Assembly (NCBI RefSeq): GCF_023065955.2
Contig: NW_026623019.1
Location: 18,976,350-19,040,349, forward strand
Length of the DNA: 64,000 nt
Source: Ursus arctos
Taxonomy: Eukaryota > Chordata > Mammalia > Carnivora > Ursidae
Reading direction: 5' to 3'
Made by a program: the position numbers and the translations under genes. Of the stretch, positions 55,340-64,000 are shown piece by piece (position 1 is the stretch's first letter; every line of letters begins with the position of its first letter). The notes beneath the pieces are model-generated. The model did not search any database. It had not been told where the DNA came from and saw only the letters and a program-made list of their open reading frames with translations.

Positions 55340-56215
55340 AATTGACAACGTGGAAGAGACTTCTGGGTGTCCTCCAAAACCTGCTTTCCCCTTCTTCCTG
55401 GACACAGAGTTAGGCTACGTATCTCGGCTTCTGCTGCAGTGAGGCGTGACCATGTGCCCGGTCCTAGGGAGGAACATTAGGAGGTGGCATGCCCCACTTT
55501 CAAGCTTGCTTCATAAGACCTTCCATGCTCTCTTCTCCAAACCCTTCTCCTTCCAGCTGTCTGGGATGGTGACACCCCCATCCCCTAGAACAACCTCAGA
55601 AGCCACATATTCAACATAGCTGAACCACCATCAGTCTGGATCTCTGAATACCTTCATGCAGCACAACACCTGCTCCTTCCCTCGCCCCAGAAATGTTGGG
55701 TGGCAATTCTCCTTGGGTCTCTCATGTTTCTGAATGTCCTGTAAGCAGAGGCACTGGCTCTCTTTGTTTCAGACTCTTTTCAAGGATGTTAGTATGGGGA
55801 ATATACCCTTGGAAGATAGAGATAGTGGCTTCCTGAGAAGCAAAGGGTGGGTTTCTTTGTTGTCCAGTGTGATAAAGGTAATATCTTCCTCTGAGTAATA
55901 AGGAATATCTTCCTCTGGGTAAATAAAGGTAATATCTTCCTCTGGGTAGCTCACTATAAAAGATCCAGGTTCCCTAAGCTTAAGGATCCTATTTGTGCCC
56001 ATCCCAGACACTGTCTTCCGCTAGCTTCCATGAAATGTGGTAGACTAGCTAATTCATAAGCTCACAAGTGGGTCAGATCTCAGATAGACATGGTTCTCGA
56101 TACCCACCCACTCCTCCCACCCCACAAAAACCCTGGACTCTTAGGTGAGTGAGCCATTACGTTTTAGATCGTTTGTTTGTTTTTTTTTTTTTAATAGCCT
56201 TAACTGATACAGCAG
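55340..56215 (+). repeat. old LINE-1/LTR-like repeat with internal insertion
   Basis: CTGCAGTGAGGCGTGACCAT, TAAGACCTTCCATGCTCTCT, ACAACCTCAGAAGCCACATA, CAGTCTGGATCTCTGAATAC and, at the end, GTGAGTGAGCCATTACGTTT plus AGCCTTAACTGATACAGCAG match a common ancient repeat. The central part (about 55700-56090) does not fit and includes a three-fold TATCTTCCTCTGRGTA tandem at about 55882-55948. Confidence 0.45.
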
Positions 56216-56718
56216 AAGTCACATCCCCATTGAAAAATCAATAAGAAATTAGAGTCAATTACCTTATCTTTGCCAAGTAAGGTGATGAAAATAAAGGATA
56301 TGAGTCTGTTAAATGAGAGAATTGAATTAGATAAATATTTTCAAAATGTATCAGGGTACACACCAGTGCTATATCTGGTGAAAATAATGTTCTGTATTCA
56401 AATATGTTTGCAGTACACTCACTGTTTAAATCTTATTCCCCCTCCTTCCCCGGAGAGCCACAATGCACATAAGTTTATTAAAGACTCTGAGAAATCCTGT
56501 GGTAAAGAAAATTATTTGCATTATTTAACCAGCAGTATTTTCCTAAATTTTTTTCAGCATAACCTCTATTGACATCCTAGGAAATGAGTGTTCCATGGAA
56601 TACACAGGGGGAAATGCAGGGCTAGATCATTTCTAACATCCCTTTATGCATCTATGATTCAAATGTCTGAAAATAAGTAAGAAACATATTTATTCATGTA
56701 TTAGACTAATGTGAGTAC
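56216..56718. other. no gene seen
   Basis: AT-rich; 100-codon plus-strand frame (56270-56572) without a recognised motif. Confidence 0.35.
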
Positions 56719-56865
56719 AGTCGGTGCTTCTTAAACTTTAATGTACACCTGGGAATCTTGGTAAAGTGTAGCTTTTGATTCTGAATGTCGGTGTAGGACC
56801 TGATACCCCGCATGTCTATCGAGTTGGCAGGTGATATCAGGTCAATGTTTGAGTAACAAGGATCT
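56719..56865 (+). repeat. MER5-like hAT fossil, diverged
   Basis: GTCGGTGCTTCTTAAACTTT, AATGTACACCTGGGAATCTT, GATTCTGAATGTCGGTGTAG and GGCAGGTGATATCAGGTCAA ... GTTTGAGTAACAAGGAT fit a diverged MER5-type element. Confidence 0.55.
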
Positions 56866-58129
56866 AGACAAGACAGGATCTAAAAAGCGAATAGGCACAC
56901 TTATGATGATTGTGTTAAGACATGTAGCGAATCGGTAGTTAAGGATATGTTACTGCAAATGAGTTTTTATTACAGATTTGGGGGGGGGGGTGCTCCACAG
57001 TTCATATCAGACAACTTAGGGGTGATTTCAGAATTTCTCAGTATTACCTGATGAACTTAGGGACATGTTGACTAACCGGAAAAATGAACGGGTATCAGTT
57101 TGGGGGCTCCGTATCATCATACAGCCTCTTCCCAATTTAGAAATTTGAACACAGAGACAGGACCTTCACTATTTGTCAGCGACAAATAGTGATTCAACCC
57201 AGCAGAATGGATTAATCTGACCAGACTGTTACCTATCCGCTCTAGATTAAAGATGGTGAAGCGCAGTTTATCTCCAGAAAAGAATGTTTTTCTTTCTTTT
57301 GTTTCCTCCTAACTCAAATTTGAACTTCCCTGGCCTATTTTTCAAGAAATCGTTTTCCCCACTCTAGTCTAATCGTTCTATAGCAGAATTTTTTCCACAA
57401 AATATAAAGGCATGTGAGATCAGGTAGAAAGGTTATAAGGATATGAGCTTACAGGGGCATAAAAACTTAATATCACTGAAGTTACTTCCAACAATGAAAA
57501 CGAGAGAAAGTTTGGCATGTGCTAATTAAGGAATTTGATATGTGTGAATTTGTTTCCAATTATGAGATCTGAGTCCAATAATGAATTCTTTGAACCTGTT
57601 TCCAAAGTAACATATTTGGTTCTATAATAAAATCTCCTAGCAATCCCTAAATAAAAATAATTTGCAACCTTCACGCTAGTGAGAGGAAAAATGTCAAAGA
57701 AGGCACACCACATGCTCTCAATGGAAAAATAGTTTTAAAAAAAATTTAACTTTGTAAGAATCTGAGAGAAATTCATGGTATAACTTTATGTGAAATAAGA
57801 ATAAAAGAAAATCTATCTCCCTATAAGCAGGACAATAAGAAAATGAAAGCAATTCAGCAGGTGAGATGATAAAACCATGAGCGAATTTTTCTTTATTTTG
57901 GCTCCTGTTAATATTGTACATCCACTATCAGCAGACATTATGTGATTTAAAATAAATATATTAAGATGGTTCATGCTGATGGGTCTGTGGAAACAGTAGG
58001 AGTTATGTCAATGGGAGTTAGAAAAATACCATATTTGTTTTGTTAATTTTTTTTAACATGTTGGCGTGGGAGAAACGTTGCTTGATTGGAACTTTCTGTC
58101 AGCGTAGGGTATGATCTAAGCTAGACGTA
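56866..58129. other. AT-rich DNA, no gene seen
   Basis: Contains a G10 run at about 56981 and a 12-bp-arm hairpin at 57166-57192. No transposon recognised. Confidence 0.4.
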
Positions 58130-58615
58130 GGGAAACTCTACGTTTCCCTGAGAAACTCAGCAGAAAACAGATGGCACACCGGAAGTGAACAGTTGAGGAG
58201 AGTTTAATGGACCGTTTACAAAGGTGAAGGCAGGGTTTATGCCAGTGCCTGGGGGGATAGCAGAGAGCGAGCTGTTGTCACCACTGGGCCCGAAGGAACA
58301 AGGCTAGAGTAGTCCTGGGGGCCCAGGCTGGGCAGCCGATTGGAGGGGCTGCTGCAGGAGAGAGAGAGCTACTTCGCAGAACGCACAGCAGCCTGGCAGG
58401 GAAGGCCCAGCAGGAGACACCCCGACCTCACATTCCTCCGGCCCTTCCTCCCCCATGGGTGCTTCCTGGTTGTCCTCCCCAACCGAAGCCAAAGGACAAG
58501 GGAGCTAGTTGGTGCACGTCAGCTTCCCAGGCCCAGAGCAGGGCGACAGAAGGGTGGGACGTGGATCTGGAGGGACCAGGGGAAGAGAAACAGAACAGGG
58601 GGTTCGACAGCAGGG
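58130..58615. repeat. GC-rich ancient interspersed repeat, family unassigned
   Basis: GCAGAAAACAGATGGCACAC, GAGGAGAGTTTAATGGACCG, TTTACAAAGGTGAAGGCAGG, CACCACTGGGCCCGAAGG, AGCCTGGCAGGGAAGGCCC and CCAGAGCAGGGCGACAGAAG follow a known mammalian repeat pattern. This accounts for the unusual local GC content and for overlapping open frames of 62-113 codons (58304-58850), which I do not call genes. Confidence 0.55.
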
Positions 58616-59019
58616 CAGAACACAGGATCTGCGCATTTACACAAGGGGGCACGTGAGGGCTCATGCTAAGTGCTTCGGGCGAATGCTAATGAGGAAAAAT
58701 ATGGCCAAAGGCATTTCTGAAAACCTGGAGCATTGCATAAACATGTTTATTTCTCCTTATGTGCAAGAGTGCCCATGCTGTGTTTGCTTGGCTAAAATAA
58801 GATGTTCCAAGACATCCTGTGCTCTCCTTTGCATTAATAGCAAGAACTGATGGATCTTAAAACAAGAAGAATCTCGGTCAGACCTTTGTTTAAAAATCTC
58901 TCCTAATCAGCTTTTCTATATATGATACAGAGAATATATATATGGTATAAAATTAATAAATCACCGTTATTCCCTCATTGAAGCTCTCTTGACTCCCAAA
59001 ATTAACGCCCGGAACAATA
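58616..59019. other. no gene seen
   Basis: Unassigned sequence with a short TA-rich stretch at about 58918-58943. Confidence 0.35.
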
Positions 59020-59104
59020 CTTTTTTTTTTTTTTTTTTGGCCAGAAGTGTAAATTAGTGGCGATGGTGACGATGGTGATGGTGATGGTGATGATGATGCT
59101 GATG
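59020..59104 (+). repeat. poly-T run and (GATGGT)n short array
   Basis: A T18-19 run (about 59020-59038) is followed by GATGGTGACGATGGTGATGG-type repeats leading directly into a MIR, like the arrangement of array and MIR at 43495-43512. Confidence 0.85.
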
Positions 59105-59280
59105 CTGATAGCTACCACTTATTGAATGCTTACTATGCCCAAGCACCTATGAAGTAAGTGCTATTATCGACTCTATTTTAACACTGTTCGGGTGAAGAAT
59201 TGAGGCTAAAGGAAGATCATTAACTTCGTCCAGTCACATCAGCAAAAATACATGGCTGGGCTTTTAAAGGCAGCCAGACT
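59105..59280 (+). repeat. MIR SINE, forward orientation
   Basis: ATAGCTACCACTTATTGAAT, GCTTACTATGCCCAAGCACC, AAGTGCTATTATCGACTC, GAATTGAGGCTAAAGGAAGA and GTCCAGTCACATCAGCAAAA follow MIR order. Confidence 0.8.
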
Positions 59281-60479
59281 ACAGAACCCCAAATTTTAAA
59301 CATCCTATTATCTCTCTCTTTGGAAACATTACATTATACCCTTTTTTTTTAATATTGGAAAAGATGATTTAAAACTTTTGCTTGAAAGCTAATCAGATAA
59401 AACACAAGACTGCTAAAGATGGAGGAAGAACAAAAGAAAAGACATCAGAGGTAGGGTGGGGGGGTAGATATCAGCTGAGGAAGGTTCTACACTGATGTCA
59501 GTCTACTTGCTGGCTCCTGCCGTTCGCGAATGTTCTGTTCTGCACCTTTCCATCTAAGCCGTGATGTTTGTCCTTCCCTTTCCCAAATGATCGCTGTGAG
59601 CACTTGGGAGCCCAGTTCGATCATTTTGTTGAATCTGTATGAAAGTCCAATGTACGGAGTTGTAATAGGATGATTCTGCCATAGACCTTCAACTTATCCC
59701 GTTATCAGCTTTGTTCAATGAAATGCTGAGAAATGTGATGAAATTGTGAAATGTGCATAGGGCCACATTGCATCTGTCCATGCGAACAGCTTTACTAACA
59801 TGTTAAGCTGCTTTTGTAAAACATACCGATCGACCAAACCAAATACAGATAACCAAATATGGATAACCAAAGGTTATCCAAGGGTTATCCATATTACTCC
59901 ACAGCCTTCAATGCTCAAAACATGAAAACATTATAAAGAAATAAACAACAATTCTCACTCTACCTTGGACTGTCAAGGGATAAATAGATAATTATAGATT
60001 ATTGAGACTTGATACTTCCCCATCTCTGCACTGCTTGGCTCATTTTTCTATTTATCAGATGGTAGTCCTGAAAAATATGTAAAAATGGAACCCTTCAGTA
60101 AGTTAATTTAATGACTTGTTAACAGCTTTGACAAAAAGGTTGGTGATGAAATTAAAATAGTTATGGAAGATGACATATTGAGGCTAACAATGGGATTCAG
60201 TTATCCATGATATCCATTAGCATGGAAGGCTAAGAAGTTGCTGTATATTTCCTAAAGCTTGGACCGCCCCGTAGCTTCAACCATATACAGCAGAAGAAAT
60301 GAGAAGGAAGTCATTGGCTCCAAACTGATCTGATTTGCCTGGTGGCTGTGCGCCAGCCTGTGCTAGTGCAGATGTGCGAATTGTAGGCTGCTGAACATGG
60401 TCCTGTAATAGCTCGTGTCTGTGCCACATGCTAAAGAAGACTTTATCTGGGCCAGACCTGGATTTCTGAAATAGTTTCC
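59281..60479. other. single-copy-looking DNA, no gene seen
   Basis: No transposon recognised. Contains a cluster of GGATAACC/GGTTATCC units at 59856-59895 that can form a small hairpin. Confidence 0.4.
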
Positions 60480-61195
60480 TGTTACGGCCATTTGTTGTTT
60501 TTTGCCTCTCTGGTATCCATTCCCTTTTTCCCCAGATTACAATACTTCAAATTTCCTTTGGGGAGCTACTCCATCCCCAATCTCAGATCATGTGCTTTGA
60601 GATGGCTCGAGTGACCCAGCACTCAATTTGCTTAGCCATACTGATTGGTTCAGAGGTGGGCTCATGAACCAGGCCTGCCCAAGCATCAAAATCCCATCTC
60701 TTTGGGTGAATGGATTGGTTTAGAGAGAACCGTAAACCCGGGTTGATCCAGTCATAGTTAATTCAGAGTCTTGAGAAGGTACACCAAAAAAGAAGAAGAA
60801 GAAGGAGAAGGGGAAGGGGAAGGGGAAGGGGAAGGGGAAGGGGAAGGAGAAGAAGAAGAAGAAGAAGAAGAAGAAGAAGAAGAAGAAGAAGAAGAAGAAG
60901 AAGAAGAAGAAGAAGGAAAAGTCTTCTCTGCTTGGATGACTAGCGTTAACAATGATATAATCCTAGAGTTATAGGTCATCTTTATAGAATTCAAGAATGA
61001 ATCCCATGAATGTAATGCAGAAAAAGCCAAGAAAATAATCCTTGCTAATGTTGTTTGAGACCCTGGATCAAACCATGCCTAAAAATATGAGTATTGAACT
61101 TTCAGTGATATTAATTTATCCTTCTTTTTTGCTTAAATGAGTTTAAACTGGGTTTTCTGTCACATGCAACAAGAGAGTTCTAAATAATGTATCTC
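60480..61195 (+). repeat. old LINE-1-like 3' end, split by a GAA tract
   Basis: CTGATTGGTTCAGAGGTGGG, CTCATGAACCAGGCCTGCCC, then after the purine tract GAGACCCTGGATCAAACCAT, GCCTAAAAATATGAGTATTG, GCTTAAATGAGTTTAAACTG and GGTTTTCTGTCACATGCAAC. Order and spacing fit one element with the microsatellite expanded inside it. Possibly the same broad group as 16440-16960. Confidence 0.55.
60785..60917 (+). repeat. composite (GAA)n-(GGGGAA)6-(GAA)n purine tract
   Basis: Pure purine strand: AAGAAG units, then six GGGG runs spaced by AA (60810-60843), then about 22 GAA units (about 60848-60915). The 67-codon poly-E frame (plus) and the 90-codon frame with a poly-S/SP stretch (minus) over it are composition artefacts. 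Confidence 0.97.
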
Positions 61196-61861
61196 TTATC
61201 TACATTTGTTCTCGTCTTCTAGTTCTAGAAAAATCCTGCTGTTGATCGCCCTTTTGATCTAGCTCTCTCCCATTGAAGAACATTTAACAATGACTTTTCA
61301 GTGCTTAGCCTAACAGGCACAGTCTGGTCTCTGCCTTTCCTTTGGCTGGCTCAGCCGTGTGGCTGAGCGGCATGAGGGCAGTTGGGAGAAAAAACAAACA
61401 GGACTCGATGGGAGTCGGGGGACCATAGCCTGCTTGGGAGAGGACAGTGTGGCGTCTGGGAGCAGTGTCCTGTGGTCATTTTTAAAATCCCAAGTGAAAT
61501 AAATATGGACAATTGGAGACATAAAACAAATACTTCAGAGACATAATTCTGGGAAATCTGGGTCATCAAAAGGAGTCACAGTGACACTGTAGCCGGAGGC
61601 GAGGCTAGTTTCCCCCAGTCCATTGGTTCTGCCTGGTTGCAGGCAGACAGTTAGCCATTTGGTTGGATCACCAGGGCTTACTCTGGACAGCGGCCATGTT
61701 AAGCCTCCCCTGGCAGGGGACACACAGGTCACTTCCAAATGCACTAACCCTGTTGATATTCGCTCAAGAAGTCCGATGGTTCGGAACCTGTGCATGAGCC
61801 CTTTACGAGCTGTAGCTGGGGAAAACAGACAGGTGCAACCAGCAGATCCCAGGGCCAGAGT
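61196..61861. other. single-copy-looking DNA, no gene seen
   Basis: Open frames of 70-86 codons on both strands overlap each other and show no motif. Confidence 0.4.
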
Positions 61862-62085
61862 GGGGTTGTAAACTTTGGCTTGGAGACCAACCTAGACCTA
61901 GGCTTAAGTCCCAGATCCACCACCAGCTACTGGGGTGGCCTAAAGCAAGTGTTTCAATTGTCTATGCCTCAGTCTTCTCATCCACAGAATAAGTCTTTCC
62001 TCAGAAGGTAGTCATGAGGATTAATTGAGAAAGGTGTATAAAATGTTCAGCACGAGAGTAAATACTCAGTGAATGCTCTTTCATT
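61862..62085 (-). repeat. MIR SINE, reverse, nearly full length
   Basis: TTTGGCTTGGAGACCAACCT, CAAGTGTTTCAATTGTCTAT, GCCTCAGTCTTCTCATCCAC, AGTCATGAGGATTAATTGAG and GAGTAAATACTCAGTGAATG in reverse MIR order. Confidence 0.8.
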
Positions 62086-62316
62086 GTGCCCCTGCACCCC
62101 AATAAGCTGGATGTTCCCTGTACCATTTCCTATACGTAGCTGGTGCTCCCCATCTTCCCACATTCCATTTTCTTCGCTTATGTTTCCCTACTGAAATTCT
62201 ACCCAACCATTAAGATTTAATTCAAAAGTCATCACTTTCAGGACGGCTTCCTTCCAACTAGATGGAATGTTTCCTTTGGCTTGAGCTTTTTGTAACAGAG
62301 AGAAACCACATATAGG

Positions 62317-62498
62317 GCAGTAGTTCTTAATCCTGGCTGCATATTAAAACCACTTGGAAATCTATTAAAAATATTGATGCCTGGGCCCCTATCCCGGAAA
62401 TTCTGATTTAATTGGTCTGGGGTGAGGCTCAAGCATCAATATGTTTAAAAGGCTCCCTAGGTGATTCTAATGTGCAGCCAAGATTTAGAACTGATGGT
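62317..62498 (+). repeat. MER5A-type hAT DNA transposon
   Basis: CAGTAGTTCTTAATCCTGGC, TGCATATTAAAACCACTTGG, ATTGATGCCTGGGCCCCTAT, TTCTGATTTAATTGGTCTGG, GCTCCCTAGGTGATTCTAAT, GTGCAGCCAAGATTTAGAAC and CTGATGG make a clear MER5A with inverted termini. Confidence 0.9.
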
Positions 62499-62818
62499 TG
62501 AATGAGTATGTTCTTAAATAATGTTTATCAATGAATTCAAGCTAAGATATTAATGGCTTAAAGTTTTAATAGACTAACCTTTAGAAGACGTGCATTTTTA
62601 TTAAAAGCAATGCAAAAGTGCAAAGGTAAATAAGATTTTAAATAACATTTAGCCTAAAGAAAGTAATCATAATTAACTAGGGAGATGCATATAGGGCTAC
62701 AAGCATAGAATATGATATGTGAATGGTATCCTAGAAATATATCTGAAGTATTTGGGCAGCACAAATGGGAAACATCCACTAATTTGGAGTGGCAGAAAAA
62801 GAAAAGGAAAAGAGGCTT
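62499..62818. other. no gene seen
   Basis: AT-rich, unassigned. Confidence 0.35.
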
Positions 62819-62837
62819 TAAAATGTGGGTGACACTG

Positions 62838-63041
62838 GGGGGACCTGGGTGGCTCCGTCAGTTAGGCATCCGACTCTTGGTTTCAGCTCAGGTCATGATC
62901 TTGGGGTTGTGGGATTGATCCCTGCGTTGGGCTCCATGTTGGGCGTGGAGCCTACTTGGGATTCTCTCTCTCCCTCTGCCCCTCCCCCCATGTCCACACT
63001 CTATCCCTTTCTCTCTCTCAAATAAATAATAACATCTTTTT
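62838..63041 (+). mobile_element. older Can-SINE, forward orientation
   Basis: GGGGGGACCTGGGTGGCTCC head, CATCCGACTCTTGGTTTCAG, CTCAGGTCATGATCTTGGGG, TTGGGCTCCATGTTGGGCGT, GGAGCCTACTTGGGATTCTC, TC-rich middle, AAATAAATAATAACATC tail. Duplications TAAAATGTGGGTGACACTG (62819-62837) and AAAAATGTGGATGACATTG (63042-63060) have diverged at a few positions, in keeping with age. Confidence 0.95.
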
Positions 63042-63060
63042 AAAAATGTGGATGACATTG

Positions 63061-63829
63061 AGCTGAGTGTTGAAATGTGAACACAGGTTTTCAAGGTAAG
63101 CCCTCCCAGGCCACATATGGAGGTGTCTAAGTACATGGGTCATTTCAGTTCATACAATTTTGAAGCAGGAGAACATTTCCCAAATTATACCTATAGCAGA
63201 CTACTTTGGTTATAATGGACCGGCTTCCAACTTGATTTGTTTTTCAAAAGAAGAAAGAGTTGCCTTCTAAAACCAACTCATAGGGTGAGTGTGATTGGGT
63301 TCAGGGATAACTGTATCAGGAACTGGAATGCCCCCAACACTTTATTCTCCTCTTTTCTTCTCTGCTACTCCCTGAATATATATCGCATTACCATAGGCTT
63401 GCTTTGTCCATGTTGCTATGGCTGATGTCACAGGTTCCTAGATTCACAGGTGCTCAGCTGTCCCACCCGTGGAAGCATTTTGAGTAGCCTGAATTGGGCC
63501 TTGTCCGCAATTAAGCCAAGCACGAAGGCAAGATAGGGAGTATTCTGATTAACGTAGGTTGGATCAGGCGCCCACCGCTGCCTAATCACTATGGCCAAGG
63601 AAGCAGAGTCAATAGGAAGACGTCAGCATTCTCTTAAGTAAGTCCTGTGGTTAAAATAAGCATTTCTTAGAAGACAGGAAGTGAGTGCTGCTTGTAAAAG
63701 AATAAAAGAGTGCTTGCTGGGCAGATCTTAGAGATAAATCACTACCACTATCCATCTCTCGGTCATCTAGCTCTCTCATACACCTTCTTCTTCCTATTTA
63801 AATAATTTCCGCCTTAGCCTCTGTGGTTG
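63061..63829. other. single-copy-looking DNA, no gene seen
   Basis: No transposon recognised and only a 62-codon frame without motifs. Confidence 0.4.
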
Positions 63830-64000
63830 ATTCATTGCAAAAATGGCTCTAATTCCCGACTTTGCCCTCTATCCATCTTCGCCATGTAACTTTGCAGCAA
63901 CTTTCATCAACGGGTGCATTCCCCCCGTCCTTTCAACCTGGGTTAGCCTATGACTTGCTCTGGTCAATAAAGCAGGACAGAAGTGGCAGTGGGTTAGTTC
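63830..64000 (+). repeat. old interspersed repeat running off the window end
   Basis: CATTGCAAAAATGGCTCTAA, TTCCCGACTTTGCCCTCTAT, GCCTATGACTTGCTCTGGTC and AATAAAGCAGGACAGAAGTG resemble the start of a common ancient repeat (possibly the type seen at 55340-56215). Truncated by the window edge. Confidence 0.4.

Noticed and set aside
58304..58850. Cluster of GC-rich open frames suggesting an exon
   Set aside because: The segment follows an ancient interspersed repeat pattern that explains its composition.
60758..61030. Poly-E (plus) and poly-S/SP (minus) frames
   Set aside because: Produced by the GAA/GGGGAA purine tract.

Overview
This window looks like non-coding nuclear DNA from a carnivoran mammal, most likely an arctoid and probably a bear. 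The evidence is fifteen tRNA-derived Can-SINEs (head GGCGCCTGGGTGGC..., a TC-rich middle, a (TAAA)n AATCTT tail), several with clean target-site duplications, plus a carnivore-type LINE-1 3' end. The bear assignment rests on remembered SINE and LINE-1 subfamily sequence and is tentative. I find no intact protein-coding gene, exon, tRNA, rRNA or snRNA gene, CRISPR array or bacterial/viral gene set. The window is intergenic or deep intronic; the sequence alone does not say which.

Layout: 0-9 kb is mostly single-copy DNA with Can-SINEs at 0.9, 5.2, 7.6, 8.2 and 8.7 kb and a CA repeat at 8.0 kb. 9-20 kb holds old mammalian repeats (MIR, L2 tails, an MLT1 LTR at 11 kb, MER20 at 15.6 kb), one older Can-SINE and a long pyrimidine tract at 15.2 kb. 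20-31 kb has young and old Can-SINEs, an hAT-type fossil, an MLT1 broken by a truncated SINE (22 kb), a second MER20, a fold-back element and another MLT1 (29.5 kb). 32.9-36.4 kb is the LINE-1 area: a ~1.5-kb minus-strand L1 fossil that contains a 35-bp minisatellite, followed by a perfect 61-bp inverted repeat, an L2 fragment and a plus-strand carnivore L1 3' end. 39.99-40.96 kb is a ~970-bp GATA-type array; 42.94-43.49 kb is a GATGGT/GATGAT array with an internal ~267-bp duplication. 44-64 kb is old LINE-1-like, MER5, MIR and fold-back fossils with four more Can-SINEs (counting 42.0 kb) and a composite (GGGGAA)n/(GAA)n tract at 60.8 kb.

No genes act together here. The longest open frames are explained by stop-free microsatellites (the GATA array), by old repeats, or are plausibly chance; none shows a recognisable domain. 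The most notable structures are the 61-bp perfect palindromic arms at 34.4-34.5 kb, the two large complex microsatellite arrays, the G4/triplex-prone tract at 60.8 kb, and the SINE+MLT1 deletion scar at 22.2 kb. Family names for ancient repeats come from memory of consensus sequences and need a RepeatMasker run to confirm. I see no previously undescribed molecular system in this window.
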